From Caballeronia sp. TF1N1 (GTDB lineage Bacteria; Pseudomonadota; Gammaproteobacteria; Burkholderiales; Burkholderiaceae): DNA of 64,000 bases. Of this stretch, positions 35,386-45,955 are shown one piece after another. The notes under the pieces were generated by a model that was given only the letters and a program-made list of their open reading frames with translations, ran no database searches and was not told the DNA's origin. Location of the stretch: positions 496,001 through 560,000 of the forward strand of contig NZ_CP084626.1 of assembly GCF_022878925.1 (NCBI RefSeq). The letters are read 5' to 3'. Within the stretch, counting starts at the first letter, position 1. Every line of letters starts with the position of its first letter. Position numbers and translations under genes: made by a program.

Positions 35386-38300
35386 ATGGCAAAGTTTTTT
35401 ATCGATCGCCCGATTTTTGCGTGGGTGATCGCGATTATCTTGATGCTGGCGGGCATGGCGTCGATCTTCACGCTGCCTATTGCGCAGTATCCGACGATCG
35501 CGCCGCCTGCCATCCAGATCAGCGCGACGTATCCGGGCGCATCCGCGAGCACGGTCGAAAACACGGTGACGCAGGTGATCGAGCAGCAGATGAGCGGCCT
35601 CGATCACTTGTTGTATCTGTCCTCGACCAGTGACGACTCGGGTACGGCCACCATCACGCTGACGTTCGCGGCGGGCACGAATCCGGACATCGCGCAGGTG
35701 CAGGTGCAGAACAAGCTGCAGCTCGCGACGCCATTGCTGCCGCAGGTCGTGCAGCAGCTCGGTACGAAGGTCACGAAGTCGAGCAGCAGCTTTTTGCTAG
35801 TGCTTGCGTTCGTGTCCCAGGACGGAAGCATGAACAAGTACGACCTCGCGAATTACGTGGCGTCGAAAATTCAGGACCCGCTTTCGCGTATCGATGGTGT
35901 GGGTACGGTCACGCTGTTCGGCTCGCAGTACGCCATGCGTATCTGGCTCGATGCGACCAAGCTCACCAACTACAGTCTGACGCCGGTCGACGTGCAGACC
36001 GCCATCACCGCGCAGAACGTGCAGGTGGCGGCGGGCTCGCTCGGCGGCACGCCGGCGGTTCCGGGGCAGATGTTGCAGGCGACCATCACGCAAGCGACGC
36101 TTCTGCAAACACCCGAGCAGTTCGGCAACATTCTGCTGAAGGTGAATCAGGATGGTTCGCAGGTGCGCCTGAAGGACGTGGCGCGTATCGATCTGGGTGG
36201 CGAAAACTATAACTTCGACACCAAGTACAACGGTGCGCCGACGGCCGGTTTCGGTATCCAGCTCGCAACGGGCGCGAACGCGCTCAACACCGCGAAGCTC
36301 GTGCGCCAGAAGGTCGACGAACTGTCGAAGTACTTCCCGAACGGGCTGGTCGTGAAGTATCCGTACGACACCACGCCGTTCGTGCGGCTTTCGATCGAGG
36401 AAGTGGTCAAGACCCTGATCGAAGGTATCGTGCTGGTGTTCCTCGTGATGTATCTGTTCCTGCAGAACTTGCGGGCGACGCTCATCCCGACGATCGCCGT
36501 GCCGGTCGTGTTGCTCGGCACGTTCGCGATCATGTCGGCGGTCGGGTTCTCCATCAACGTGCTGTCGATGTTCGGCCTCGTGCTTGCCATCGGCTTGCTG
36601 GTGGACGATGCCATCGTGGTGGTGGAAAACGTCGAGCGGGTGATGTCCGAGGAGCACTTGTCTCCACGGGACGCAACCCGCAAGGCGATGGACCAGATCA
36701 CGGGCGCGCTGGTGGGCGTGGCGCTCGTGCTGTCGGCGGTGTTCGTGCCGGTGGCGTTTTCGGGCGGTTCGGTCGGCGCCATTTACCGGCAGTTCTCGCT
36801 CACCATCGTGGCGGCCATGGTGCTGTCCGTGATGGTCGCGCTGGTGCTCACGCCGGCGCTGTGCGCGACCATTCTGAAGCCGCATCCGGAAGGGCATCAG
36901 CCCGAGAAGAAGGGTTTCTTCGGCTGGTTCAACCGCAACTTCAACAAGAGCCAGGACAAGTACCACAAGGGCGTGCAGCACGTGATCCGGCGCTCGGGGC
37001 GCTGGCTCATCATCTATCTGGTCGTGATCGTGGCAGTGGGCATGCTGTTCCTGCGCCTGCCGAAGTCGTTCCTTCCCGATGAAGACCAGGGCACGATGTT
37101 CGTGCTCGTGCAGGCGCCGTCCGGCTCGACGCAGGAATACACGGCCGGTGTGCTCGCCGACGTGCAGAACTACCTGCTGAACGACGAGAAGGCGATCGTC
37201 GAATCCGTCTTCACGGTGAACGGCTTTTCGTTCGCGGGTCGCGGCCAGAACTCCGGTCTCGTGTTCGTGCGGATGAAGGACTACGCGCAGCGTCAAGCGA
37301 GCAACGACAAGGTGCAGGCGCTGGTCGGCCGGATGTTCATGCACTTCGCGCCCTACAAGAACGCGATGATCTTCCCGGTCAATCCACCGTCGATTCCGGA
37401 ACTCGGCACCGCGTCGGGCTTTGACTTCGAGTTGGAGGATCGCGCCGGCGTGGGGCACGCGAAGCTGATGGAAGCGCGCAACATGCTGCTCGGCATGGCG
37501 TCGAAAGACCCGGTGCTCGCGCAGGTGCGTCCGAACGGCCTGAACGACACGCCGCAGTTCAAGGTGAACATCGACCGCGAGAAGGCGAATGCGCTCGGCG
37601 TCTCCATCTCCGATATCGACCAGACTTTCTCGATCGCGTGGGCGTCGCAGTACGTGAACAACTTCCTCGACGTGGATAACCGGATCAAGAAGGTGTACGT
37701 GCAGTCCGAGCCGCGCTTCCGTATGTCGCCGGAAGACATCGGCAAGTGGTATGTGCGTAACACCTCGGGCACGATGGTGCCGTTCTCGGCCTTTGCGACC
37801 ACCGACTGGATCTACGGTTCGCCGAAGCTCGAGCGCTACAACGGTATCTCGGCGGTGGAAATCCAGGGTGCGGCCGCGCCTGGCAAATCGACCGGTCAGG
37901 CCATGACGGCCATCGAAGCCATCGCGGCGAAGTTGCCGGCGGGTATTGGCTACGAATGGACGGGGCTGTCGTATCAGGAACGTCAGTCGGGTTCGCAGGC
38001 GCCTATTCTGTACGGCATCTCGATTCTCGTCGTGTTCCTGTGTCTCGCGGCGCTGTACGAAAGCTGGTCGATTCCGTTCTCGGTCATCATGGTCGTGCCG
38101 CTCGGCGTGCTCGGCGCGCTGCTCGCGGCGACGCTGCGCGGTCTGGAAAACGACGTGTTCTTCCAGGTCGGCCTGTTGACTACGGTGGGTTTGTCCGCGA
38201 AGAACGCCATTCTGATCGTCGAGTTTGCGCGTGAGTTGCGCATGCAGGGCATGTCGACGGTGGAAGCCGCGATGGAAGCGGCGCGTCTGCGGCTGCGTCC

Positions 38301-38574
38301 GATTCTGATGACGTCGCTCGCGTTCATTCTCGGCGTGATGCCGCTTGCCATCAGTAACGGCGCGGGTTCGGCGAGCCAGCACGCGATCGGCACCGGCGTG
38401 ATCGGCGGGATGCTGACCGCGACCTTCCTTGCGATCTTCATGATCCCGATGTTCTTCGTCGTGATCAGCAAGTTCAGCAAGAGCAAGGACATGCCGGCAC
38501 CGGGTTCGTCCGGCGGCGATATCGAAGGTCCGCATGGCGGCGCGCCCGCGGGCTCTGGCAAGGAAGGACATTGA
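35386..38574 (+). CDS. RND multidrug efflux pump (AcrB/BpeB-like, HAE1 family)
   Basis: The 1062-residue protein has the full HAE1 architecture: [23 protein letters not shown], two periplasmic porter loops and 12 membrane helices. The proton-relay Asp pair lies in helix 4 ([24 protein letters not shown]), with the signature [21 protein letters not shown] nearby. The second half repeats the fold ([18 protein letters not shown]). It exports hydrophobic drugs from the periplasm using proton flow. It is 18 bases after the adaptor gene. Confidence 0.97.
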   Translation: MAKFFIDRPIFAWVIAIILMLAGMASIFTLPIAQYPTIAPPAIQISATYPGASASTVENTVTQVIEQQMSGLDHLLYLSSTSDDSGTATITLTFAAGTNPDIAQVQVQNKLQLATPLLPQVVQQLGTKVTKSSSSFLLVLAFVSQDGSMNKYDLANYVASKIQDPLSRIDGVGTVTLFGSQYAMRIWLDATKLTNYSLTPVDVQTAITAQNVQVAAGSLGGTPAVPGQMLQATITQATLLQTPEQFGNILLKVNQDGSQVRLKDVARIDLGGENYNFDTKYNGAPTAGFGIQLATGANALNTAKLVRQKVDELSKYFPNGLVVKYPYDTTPFVRLSIEEVVKTLIEGIVLVFLVMYLFLQNLRATLIPTIAVPVVLLGTFAIMSAVGFSINVLSMFGLVLAIGLLVDDAIVVVENVERVMSEEHLSPRDATRKAMDQITGALVGVALVLSAVFVPVAFSGGSVGAIYRQFSLTIVAAMVLSVMVALVLTPALCATILKPHPEGHQPEKKGFFGWFNRNFNKSQDKYHKGVQHVIRRSGRWLIIYLVVIVAVGMLFLRLPKSFLPDEDQGTMFVLVQAPSGSTQEYTAGVLADVQNYLLNDEKAIVESVFTVNGFSFAGRGQNSGLVFVRMKDYAQRQASNDKVQALVGRMFMHFAPYKNAMIFPVNPPSIPELGTASGFDFELEDRAGVGHAKLMEARNMLLGMASKDPVLAQVRPNGLNDTPQFKVNIDREKANALGVSISDIDQTFSIAWASQYVNNFLDVDNRIKKVYVQSEPRFRMSPEDIGKWYVRNTSGTMVPFSAFATTDWIYGSPKLERYNGISAVEIQGAAAPGKSTGQAMTAIEAIAAKLPAGIGYEWTGLSYQERQSGSQAPILYGISILVVFLCLAALYESWSIPFSVIMVVPLGVLGALLAATLRGLENDVFFQVGLLTTVGLSAKNAILIVEFARELRMQGMSTVEAAMEAARLRLRPILMTSLAFILGVMPLAISNGAGSASQHAIGTGVIGGMLTATFLAIFMIPMFFVVISKFSKSKDMPAPGSSGGDIEGPHGGAPAGSGKEGH

Positions 38575-38575
38575 A

Positions 38576-40099
38576 ATGCTAAAACTTTCGTTGATCGCAG
38601 CCGCCGTGGCTTTCGTGGCCACGGGCTGCACCTTCGAGCCGAAGTACGACCGGCCGGCCGCGCCCGTCACGCAGACGTTCCCGGAAGGCGGCGTGTACGC
38701 CACGCAGCCGACTGCTGAAGGCGCGGCAGACAAGAGCCGCAGCGCGAGCGGGCAGACCGCGCCGGATATCGGCTGGCGCGACTTCTTCGCCGATGCGCGT
38801 CTGCAGCGTATTGTCGAACTCGCGCTCAAGAACAATCGCGATCTGCGCGTGTCGATGCTCAACGTCGATGCGGCGCGCGCGCAGTATCAGATCACGCGCG
38901 CGGGCCTCTTCCCGACGCTCGATGCGGTTGGCTCGCAAAGCAAGCAGCGCACGCCGCGCAACCTGTCGTTCTTCGACCAGACCATCTCGAACACGTATTC
39001 GGTGGGCGTGAATGCGTCGTGGGAAATCGACTTCTTCGGGCGGATTCGCAGCCTGAAGGATCAGGCGCTCGCGCAGTATTTCTCGCTCGCGGAAACGCGC
39101 AAGGCGGCGGAAATCTCGCTGGTGTCTTCGGTGGCGGACCAGTATCTGACCATGCTTGCCTACGACGATCTGCTCACCGTCACGCAGAACACGCTGAAGA
39201 CGGCGCAGGAGTCGTATCGCATCACCAAGCTGCAGTTCGACAACGGTACGGGTTCGGAACTCGATCTGCGTCAGGCCGAGGGCGTGGTGCAACAGGCGCA
39301 GGCGAATCTGCAGTCGCAGGCGCGTCTGCGCGCGCAAGCGGAAAACGGTCTCGTGCTTCTCGTGGGCGAACCGTTACCGGACGATCTGCCGGGTGGCATG
39401 CCGCTGGATGCGCAGGACTTGCTCGCCGACATTCCGGCGGGTCTGCCTTCCGACCTCCTCACGCGCCGTCCCGATATCGCGGCGGCCGAGCAGAGCTTGC
39501 TTGCGGCCAATGCGAACATCGGCGCGGCGCGGGCCGCGTTCTTTCCGCGCATTTCGTTGACGGGCAGTTTCGGTACGCTCTCGCCCACGCTTGGCGGATT
39601 GTTCAAGCCGGGTTCGGCGGCGTGGTCGTTCGCACCGCAGATCAGCGTGCCAATCTTCGAGGGCGGCACGAACGTCGCCAATCTGGATCTGGCGAACGTG
39701 CAGAAGCGCATCGAGATTGCCAACTACGAGAAGGCCATTCAGACGGCGTTCCGCGAAGTGGCCGACGGTCTCGCCGCGCGCGGCACGTACGACGAGCAGA
39801 TTCGCTCCCTGCAACGCTTCGTGAGTTCGCAGAGCCGGCGGCTGGAGTTGTCGGACCTGCGCTATCGCAATGGCGTGGACAGCTATCTCGCTGTTCTGAC
39901 CGCGCAGACCTCGTTGTATGACGCGCAGCAGACGCTCATCAGCGCGCGTTTGAACCGCCTGACCAACCTCGTCGATCTGTATCAGTATCTCGGCGGCGGA
40001 TGGATCGAGCATTCCGGCGATTCCCCGCGTCCGGCCGACACTCCCACGGATTTCGGCTCGGCTACTCCGCCGAAGGCAGCATCCGACGCGGCGAGTTGA
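38576..40099 (+). CDS. RND efflux outer-membrane channel lipoprotein (NodT/OprM family)
   Basis: The 507-residue protein has a lipobox ending at Cys18 (FVATGC) and two OEP repeats that form the barrel and helical tunnel, including WEIDFFGRIRSLKDQA, NGTGSELDLRQAEGVVQQAQANL and FFPRISLTGSFG. It completes the tripartite pump. The ATG begins two bases after the pump stop codon, so translation is probably coupled. Confidence 0.95.
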   Translation: MLKLSLIAAAVAFVATGCTFEPKYDRPAAPVTQTFPEGGVYATQPTAEGAADKSRSASGQTAPDIGWRDFFADARLQRIVELALKNNRDLRVSMLNVDAARAQYQITRAGLFPTLDAVGSQSKQRTPRNLSFFDQTISNTYSVGVNASWEIDFFGRIRSLKDQALAQYFSLAETRKAAEISLVSSVADQYLTMLAYDDLLTVTQNTLKTAQESYRITKLQFDNGTGSELDLRQAEGVVQQAQANLQSQARLRAQAENGLVLLVGEPLPDDLPGGMPLDAQDLLADIPAGLPSDLLTRRPDIAAAEQSLLAANANIGAARAAFFPRISLTGSFGTLSPTLGGLFKPGSAAWSFAPQISVPIFEGGTNVANLDLANVQKRIEIANYEKAIQTAFREVADGLAARGTYDEQIRSLQRFVSSQSRRLELSDLRYRNGVDSYLAVLTAQTSLYDAQQTLISARLNRLTNLVDLYQYLGGGWIEHSGDSPRPADTPTDFGSATPPKAASDAAS

Positions 40100-40128
40100 C
40101 GGTTCGATTCACCGATGTCAGATGTGAG

Positions 40129-40158
40129 AAAGCCCGGCCACGTGTCGGGCTTTTTTTT
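40129..40158 (+). terminator. Terminator of the RND operon
   Basis: An AAAGCCCG/CGGGCTTT stem with a nine-base loop runs into eight Ts, 30 bases after the outer-membrane channel gene stop. Confidence 0.9.
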
Positions 40159-40223
40159 CGCCTGTTGCCTGTTGCCATTTGCCAGTTGCCTGTAGCTCAA
40201 CAATCAAACGCGATCGCAGCGCC

Positions 40224-40254
40224 GAAAAAAAACGCCGCGGGATGAACCGCGGCG
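40224..40254 (-). terminator. Terminator of the purine permease gene
   Basis: On the minus strand an 8-bp perfect stem (CGCCGCGG/CCGCGGCG) is followed by a run of eight Ts, 30 bases past the permease stop. Between this and the RND terminator lies a short run of degenerate GTTGCC repeats. Confidence 0.88.
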
Positions 40255-40283
40255 CTCAACGCAAGCACTACAGGAATCTGCTC

Positions 40284-41663
40284 TTACTGCGCTTCACTCG
40301 CATGAGCCGCGCCGTCGAACTCGTGTGCGGCCTCGCGAATCTCGCGGCGCGCATCGCGCTCCTTGCGCACGCCGTTGAACACGATATTCAGAATCACCGC
40401 CGACACCGAAGCCAGCAAGATGCCGCTGTGAAGAATCGGCTCCAGCGCATGCGGCAGTTGCGTGAAGAACTTCGGTGCGACCACCGGCACCATGCCCATA
40501 CCCACGCTCACCGCGACGATGAACAGGTTGTGATGGTTCGTCGAGAAGTCCACGCGCGACAGCGTCTTGATGCCGTTCGCCGCGACCATGCCGAACATCA
40601 CGATGCCCGCGCCGCCAAGCACGAACGGCGGCACCGATGCAACGACCTGCGCCATCTTCGGAAAGAGGCCGAGCACGACGAGAATCACGCCACCGGTCGC
40701 GCAGACGAAGCGGCTCTTCACGCCCGTCACGCCGATCAGCCCGACGTTTTGCGAGAACGACGTATGCGGGAACGAGTTGAACACGCCGCCGATCAGCGTG
40801 CCGAGGCCATCGACACGCAGGCCGCGCACGAGCGCTTTCTGATCCACCGGACGATCGACGAGATCGCCGACCGCGAGAAACATGCCGGTCGACTCGATGA
40901 AGGTCACGAACATGACGATGACCATGGTCGCCACCGACAGCGCGTCGAAGTGCGGCAAGCCGAAGTGGAACGGCAGCACGACGCCGACCCACGGGGCGTG
41001 CGCGACGCCGTCCATGTTGACGCGGCCGAGCATGGCGGCGATCACGAAGCCCGCGACAATGCCGAGCAGCACCGAAATATTGGCGATGAAGCCGCGCGCG
41101 AACTTGTTGATGAGCAGAATCAGCGAAAGCACGACGAGCGACAGCAGCAGATAAACGGGATTGCCGTAGTCGGGATTGCCCACACCGCCCGCCGCCCAGT
41201 TGATGCCCACGCCCATCAGCGACAAGCCGATCACCGCGATCACCGTGCCGACCACGACTGGCGGGAAGAAACGCAGGAGCTTGCCGATCATCGGCGCGAG
41301 CACGATGCCGATCACGCCGGCCGCGATGGTCGAGCCGAACACATCGAGAATGCCGAGCGAAGGATTGGTGCCGATGGCGACCATCGGGCCGACGGCGGCG
41401 AAAGTACAACCCATGATGACCGGCAAGCGGATGCCAAAGATCCAGAGACCGAGCGTCTGGATCAGCGTGGCGACGCCGCATGAAAAGAGATCGGCGCTGA
41501 TGAGGAACGCGATCTGATCCTTGGACAGATTCATCGCGGCGCCGAGAATCAGCGGCACCGCAACCGCGCCCGCGTACATCACGAGAACGTGCTGGATGCC
41601 AAGTGTCAGTAACTGTCCTGTCGGCAAACGCTCGTCCACCGGATGCACCTTGTTCGAAGCCAT
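40284..41663 (-). CDS. NCS2-family purine (xanthine/urate) permease
   Basis: The 459-residue protein has about 14 membrane segments and the nucleobase-cation-symporter-2 signature region (FPHTSFSQNVGLIGVTGVKSRFV, about residues 290-312). MFVTFIESTGMFLAVGD in helix 8 and the early QHVLVMYAGAVAVPLILG are typical of xanthine/uric acid permeases rather than uracil permeases. It takes up purine bases with protons. The exact substrate is inferred. The gene is divergent from xylB. Confidence 0.88.
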   Translation of the reverse strand: MASNKVHPVDERLPTGQLLTLGIQHVLVMYAGAVAVPLILGAAMNLSKDQIAFLISADLFSCGVATLIQTLGLWIFGIRLPVIMGCTFAAVGPMVAIGTNPSLGILDVFGSTIAAGVIGIVLAPMIGKLLRFFPPVVVGTVIAVIGLSLMGVGINWAAGGVGNPDYGNPVYLLLSLVVLSLILLINKFARGFIANISVLLGIVAGFVIAAMLGRVNMDGVAHAPWVGVVLPFHFGLPHFDALSVATMVIVMFVTFIESTGMFLAVGDLVDRPVDQKALVRGLRVDGLGTLIGGVFNSFPHTSFSQNVGLIGVTGVKSRFVCATGGVILVVLGLFPKMAQVVASVPPFVLGGAGIVMFGMVAANGIKTLSRVDFSTNHHNLFIVAVSVGMGMVPVVAPKFFTQLPHALEPILHSGILLASVSAVILNIVFNGVRKERDARREIREAAHEFDGAAHASEAQ

Positions 41664-41998
41664 GTCTCTCTCCTTGTATGCCTTGGCATTTGTGTGGCCT
41701 CCACGGTAAGTGCATCAAAATGCGCGAACAAGACCATGGGACGCTATACGCCGCGTTCGCACGCCGATATATATTTAGCGCGCCCGGATCATTTGCGTTT
41801 CGCGGAAGTCCTTGCTACAAGGGGTTTGGCGGTTATCGAAGCAGAACCGTCGTGTGACGAAAGGCGGCCATCTTCGTGTGCTCGTTATGATGTTCATGGC
41901 GGCGCGCGTATAGTCCGTTTTTCATGCTCGTCGCGTATTGGCGGGGTTAACCCGCGATTTACGCGTTTTCCCTTACTCCTTCCGAAGCACGAAATCCC
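41664..41998. other. Divergent promoter interval between the permease and xylB
   Basis: About 335 bases without a credible gene. An AT-rich spot (ATATATATTTAG, near 41769) is the likeliest place for promoter elements. No clear operator palindrome or riboswitch was seen. Confidence 0.4.
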
Positions 41999-43411
41999 AT
42001 GCGTTTCTTAGGCATCGATCTCGGTACGGGTTCGCTGAAACTGGCCATCATCGATGAACGCGGCCACGAGGTCGCCATGACGAGCCGTGCTTATTCGGTC
42101 ACGAGCGCGCATCCCGGCTGGGCCGAAACTTCCGTCGATACCTGGTACGCCGCGCTCGCCGATGCCGCCGCGCATCTTCCCGTCGACGAACGTCAGGCGG
42201 TGCGCACGATCGGCTTCTCCGGTCAAATGCATGGCGTCGTTCCCGCCGATGCCAACGGCCGCGCGTTGCGCCTCGCGATGCTCTGGCCGGACACGCGCGC
42301 GAGCCATCTGCTCGATGCGTGGCCCGAGCCGCAGCAAAACCCCGTCGCGCCGGGCATGGCCGGTCCGCTGTTGCGCTGGCTCGTCGCGCATGAAAGCACG
42401 CTTGTCACGCAGATGCGCTGGGCGTTGCAGCCGAAGGACTGGCTGCGCGCGCGTCTGGGCGGCGCGTTCGTGACGGATGCATCGGATGCATGCGCCACGG
42501 CGCTCGCCGCGCCATCGGGCGAATGGGACGATGCGCTCATCGACAAGCTGGGTTTGCAGCGCGCGTGGTTCGCACCGCTCGCGGCATCGCATGCAACGGC
42601 GGGCACGTTGTCGGCGGCAGCGGCGGCGGAACTGGGCCTGCGCGCGGGCATTCCGCTCGCCGTCGGCGCGGGCGATACGCCATGCGCCGCGCTCGGCAGC
42701 GGCCTCACCGCCGACGGCGACGCGCTTCTCACCACGGGCACCGGCGGCCAGATCATCGTGATGTGCGACGCCGCGCCCGCACCCGTGCACGGACTGCATA
42801 CGTATCGCGCGGCGAGCGGCGCGTGGTATCGCATGGCGGCCATGCAGAACGTGGGCGTCGCGCTTGAAGCGGTGCGCGGCTGGCTTGGTTATGCATCGTG
42901 GCCGGCCGCTTACGACGACGCCTTCGCCGCCGACCCGAGCGCCTCCGTCACGTTCCTGCCTTACCTGAGCGGCGAGCGCTCGCCGTGGATGAACCCGGCA
43001 GCGCGCGGCGGCTGGCTCGGCCTCGGTCTCAACGATTCGCGCGGCACGTTGATGCGCGCCGCCTTCGAAGGCGTGACGTTCGCATTGCGTGCGGGACTCG
43101 ATGCCATCAGACAGCACGGCACGCCGCTGACATCGTTGCGGCTTGCGGGCGGCGGTTCCATCGATGCACGCTGGCGTCAATTGCTCGCGGATTCCCTGCA
43201 AGCCGAACTCCATGCCGTCGAATGCCCGAACGCGGCAACGCGCGGTGCGGCGATGCTCGGCGGCATCGCGGCGGGGCACTTTCGTATCGACGAGATTCAC
43301 GCGCTCGCGCCATCCGCGACACGGGGCGCGATTCCGCAAACGAACCCCGCACTCGATACGCGGTATGCGCGCTTCATCGATCTGTACCAGCGCGCGCATG
43401 ACTGGTTTTGA
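41999..43411 (+). CDS. xylB: Xylulokinase
   Basis: The 470-residue FGGY-family kinase begins FLGIDLGTGSLKLAIIDERG (phosphate-binding loop) and has TIGFSGQMHGVVPAD, LQPKDWLRARLGG, VGAGDTPCAALGSGL and LRLAGGGSIDARWRQLLADSLQAE. GFSGQMHG is typical of xylulokinases. It phosphorylates D-xylulose to xylulose 5-phosphate for the pentose phosphate pathway. Xylulose is also the oxidation product of D-arabitol, so the polyol ABC transporter near 60 kb could be functionally related, though the two are not adjacent. Confidence 0.9.
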   Translation: MRFLGIDLGTGSLKLAIIDERGHEVAMTSRAYSVTSAHPGWAETSVDTWYAALADAAAHLPVDERQAVRTIGFSGQMHGVVPADANGRALRLAMLWPDTRASHLLDAWPEPQQNPVAPGMAGPLLRWLVAHESTLVTQMRWALQPKDWLRARLGGAFVTDASDACATALAAPSGEWDDALIDKLGLQRAWFAPLAASHATAGTLSAAAAAELGLRAGIPLAVGAGDTPCAALGSGLTADGDALLTTGTGGQIIVMCDAAPAPVHGLHTYRAASGAWYRMAAMQNVGVALEAVRGWLGYASWPAAYDDAFAADPSASVTFLPYLSGERSPWMNPAARGGWLGLGLNDSRGTLMRAAFEGVTFALRAGLDAIRQHGTPLTSLRLAGGGSIDARWRQLLADSLQAELHAVECPNAATRGAAMLGGIAAGHFRIDEIHALAPSATRGAIPQTNPALDTRYARFIDLYQRAHDWF

Positions 43412-43587
43412 GCGTGGGCGCTCGCGGCATCGGCTACGCAAAGTGCCATGCCTAGAGCGAACCCACGCCGACCCCGCGCCGCGTTTTTCTTTTACCGCTT
43501 AAACTTTGCGCTCGACCGAAGTTCGCGCCGTCCGGTTCATGAAGAACCGCTTCATATGAGCTGCCCCTGACCACATCGAAATCAGCC

Positions 43588-44802
43588 ATGTCCGCATCCG
43601 CACCGTCGCAACCCACTTTCCGCTCGCGCGAATTCCTGCTCGATCACGCGCTGCACACGATGATCTTCTATCACCCGCACTGCCTCGACCCGAACGGCGG
43701 GTTCTATCACTACTACAAGAACAACGGCACGATCTACGACCGCAAGTCGCGGCATCTCGTGTCGAGCACGCGCTTCGTCTTCAACTACGCGATGGCGCAC
43801 AAGCACTTCGGCCTCGACGAATACCGCGGCGGCGTGAAGCACGGCATCGACTATCTGCGCGAGTTTCACTACAACCCGCAAACGGGCGGCTACGCGTGGA
43901 CGCTCTCCGGCCGCGACGTCACCGATGCGACGAATCATTGTTATGGCCTTGCGTTCGTCGTGCTTGCGTATGCGAAGGCGATCGAAGCGGGTTTCGACGA
44001 AGCACGCGCCTATCTCGACGAAACCTGGCAACTGATGGAGACGCACTTCTGGGACGCCGCCCACGGCTTGTACAAGGACGAAGCGAGCGCCGACTGGAAG
44101 GTGTCGGACTATCGCGGCCAGAACGCCAACATGCACACGTGCGAAGCGTTTCTCGCCGCCTTCGAGGCGACCGGCGAAGCGCGCTATCTCGACCGCGCGG
44201 CGCTCCTCGCCGACAACATGGTGAACCGTCAGGCAGCGCTTGCGGGCGGGCTCGTGTGGGAGCACTACAAGCCGGACTGGTCTGTCGACTGGGATTACAA
44301 CAAGGGCGATCGCAGCAACATCTTCAGGCCTTGGGGTTTTCAGCCGGGACATCAGACCGAATGGGCGAAGCTGCTGATGATTCTCGACCGGCATCGTCCG
44401 GAAGCGTGGCATGTCACGCGTGCGCGTGAGCTTTTCGATCGCGCGATGGAACTGTCATGGGACGACGAGCACGGCGGCATGGTCTACGGCTTCGATCCCG
44501 ACGGCAAGTTCTACGACGAGGACAAGTACTTCTGGGTGCAGGCGGAATCGTTCGCGGCCGCGGCCTTGCTCGCGGATCGCGCCGAACGCGATAGCGACAG
44601 CGCCGCCGCGACGCGCTACTGGAACGATTACGACCGTTTGTGGACCTATAGCTGGGCGCATTTCGTCGATCACAAGTACGGCGCGTGGTATCGCATCCTC
44701 ACGCGCGATAACCGCCAGTACAACGACGAGAAAAGTCCCGCCGGCAAGACCGACTATCACACGATGGGCGCATGCTACGAAGCGCTGAACGTGATCCGCT
44801 GA
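43588..44802 (+). CDS. AGE-family sugar epimerase/isomerase
   Basis: The 404-residue protein fits the (alpha/alpha)6-barrel N-acylglucosamine 2-epimerase superfamily. It shows RHLVSSTRFVFNYAMAHKHFG, DATNHCYGLAFVVLAYAKA, RGQNANMHTCEAFLAAFEAT and RPWGFQPGHQTEWAKLLMIL, the last carrying the conserved catalytic His region. The family includes mannose isomerase, sulfoquinovose isomerase and cellobiose epimerase. The RGQNANMH and GFQPGHQ motifs favour a hexose aldose-ketose isomerase such as mannose isomerase. It is 33 bases upstream of adhC and may be co-transcribed with it. Confidence 0.85.
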   Translation: MSASAPSQPTFRSREFLLDHALHTMIFYHPHCLDPNGGFYHYYKNNGTIYDRKSRHLVSSTRFVFNYAMAHKHFGLDEYRGGVKHGIDYLREFHYNPQTGGYAWTLSGRDVTDATNHCYGLAFVVLAYAKAIEAGFDEARAYLDETWQLMETHFWDAAHGLYKDEASADWKVSDYRGQNANMHTCEAFLAAFEATGEARYLDRAALLADNMVNRQAALAGGLVWEHYKPDWSVDWDYNKGDRSNIFRPWGFQPGHQTEWAKLLMILDRHRPEAWHVTRARELFDRAMELSWDDEHGGMVYGFDPDGKFYDEDKYFWVQAESFAAAALLADRAERDSDSAAATRYWNDYDRLWTYSWAHFVDHKYGAWYRILTRDNRQYNDEKSPAGKTDYHTMGACYEALNVIR

Positions 44803-44834
44803 TTCCTATCAAACGACATAAGGAGCCTTGAACG

Positions 44835-45941
44835 ATGAAGACCAAAGCAGCAATCGCATGGGAAGCAGGCAAGCCGCTCACCATCGAGGAAGTCGATCTC
44901 GAAGGCCCGCGCGCGGGCGAAGTGCTGATCGAAGTGAAAGCGACGGGCATTTGCCACACCGACTATTACACGCTCTCGGGCGCCGACCCCGAAGGCCTGT
45001 TCCCCGCGATTCTCGGCCACGAAGGCGCAGGCGTGATCGTGGATGTCGGGCCGGGCGTCGGCACGCTGAAGAAGGGCGACCACGTCATTCCGCTCTATAC
45101 GCCGGAATGCCGTCAGTGCAAATTCTGCCTCTCGCGCAAGACCAATCTCTGTCAGGCAATTCGCGCGACGCAGGGCAAGGGCTTGATGCCCGATGCGACC
45201 TCGCGCTTTTCCATCGACGGCAAGCCGCTCTTTCACTACATGGGCACGTCGACGTTTTCGAACTACATCGTGGTGCCGGAGATCGCCGTGGCAAAGGTGC
45301 GTGAGGACGCGCCTTTCGACAAGATTTGCTACATCGGCTGCGGCGTGACGACGGGCGTGGGCGCGGTCGTGTATTCGGCGAAGGTCGAGGCGGGCGCGAA
45401 CGTCGTCGTGTTCGGGCTCGGCGGCATCGGCCTGAACGTGATCCAGGGCGCGAAGATGGTGGGCGCGGACAAGATTATCGGTGTCGATATCAATCCGGGG
45501 CGCGTGGAGCTTGCGAAGAAGTTCGGCATGACCCACTTCATCAACCCGAACGAAGTGGAGAACGTGGTCGACCATATCGTGCAACTCACCGATGGCGGCG
45601 CGGACTATTCCTTCGAATGCGTGGGCAATGTGAAGCTGATGCGTCAGGCGCTCGAATGCACGCACAAGGGCTGGGGACAGTCGTTCATCATCGGCGTGGC
45701 GGCGGCGGGGCAGGAGATCAGCACGCGGCCGTTCCAGCTCGTGACCGGACGCGAATGGAAGGGCTCGGCATTCGGCGGCGCGCGTGGACGCACGGATGTG
45801 CCGAAGATCGTCGATTGGTACATGGAAGGCAAGATCAATATCGACGATCTGATTACGCACCATTTGCCGCTTGAACGTATTAACGAAGGCTTCGACCTGA
45901 TGAAGAAGGGCGAATCCATTCGTTCCGTCGTGATCTATTGA
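44835..45941 (+). CDS. adhC: S-(hydroxymethyl)glutathione dehydrogenase (class III alcohol dehydrogenase)
   Basis: The 368-residue zinc medium-chain dehydrogenase has catalytic zinc ligands in [12 protein letters not shown] and GHEGAG, the structural zinc cluster [15 protein letters not shown], and the NAD loop [18 protein letters not shown]. Class III features such as the EYVP-free glutathione site and [17 protein letters not shown] support the call. It oxidises S-hydroxymethylglutathione to S-formylglutathione in formaldehyde removal. fghA follows 15 bases later, completing the pathway. Confidence 0.95.
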   Translation: MKTKAAIAWEAGKPLTIEEVDLEGPRAGEVLIEVKATGICHTDYYTLSGADPEGLFPAILGHEGAGVIVDVGPGVGTLKKGDHVIPLYTPECRQCKFCLSRKTNLCQAIRATQGKGLMPDATSRFSIDGKPLFHYMGTSTFSNYIVVPEIAVAKVREDAPFDKICYIGCGVTTGVGAVVYSAKVEAGANVVVFGLGGIGLNVIQGAKMVGADKIIGVDINPGRVELAKKFGMTHFINPNEVENVVDHIVQLTDGGADYSFECVGNVKLMRQALECTHKGWGQSFIIGVAAAGQEISTRPFQLVTGREWKGSAFGGARGRTDVPKIVDWYMEGKINIDDLITHHLPLERINEGFDLMKKGESIRSVVIY

Positions 45942-45955
45942 GAGAGGATGCAGCC

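Noticed and set aside
35797..38862. Minus-strand open frame of 1021 codons opposite the RND pump gene
   Set aside because: It is an antisense shadow of a well-supported AcrB-type gene in GC-rich DNA. Its translation is rich in Arg and His and has no recognisable domain.
40179..41483. Plus-strand open frame opposite the purine permease gene
   Set aside because: The translation is an Arg/His/Asp-rich shadow. The minus-strand frame encodes a complete NCS2 transporter with a terminator.
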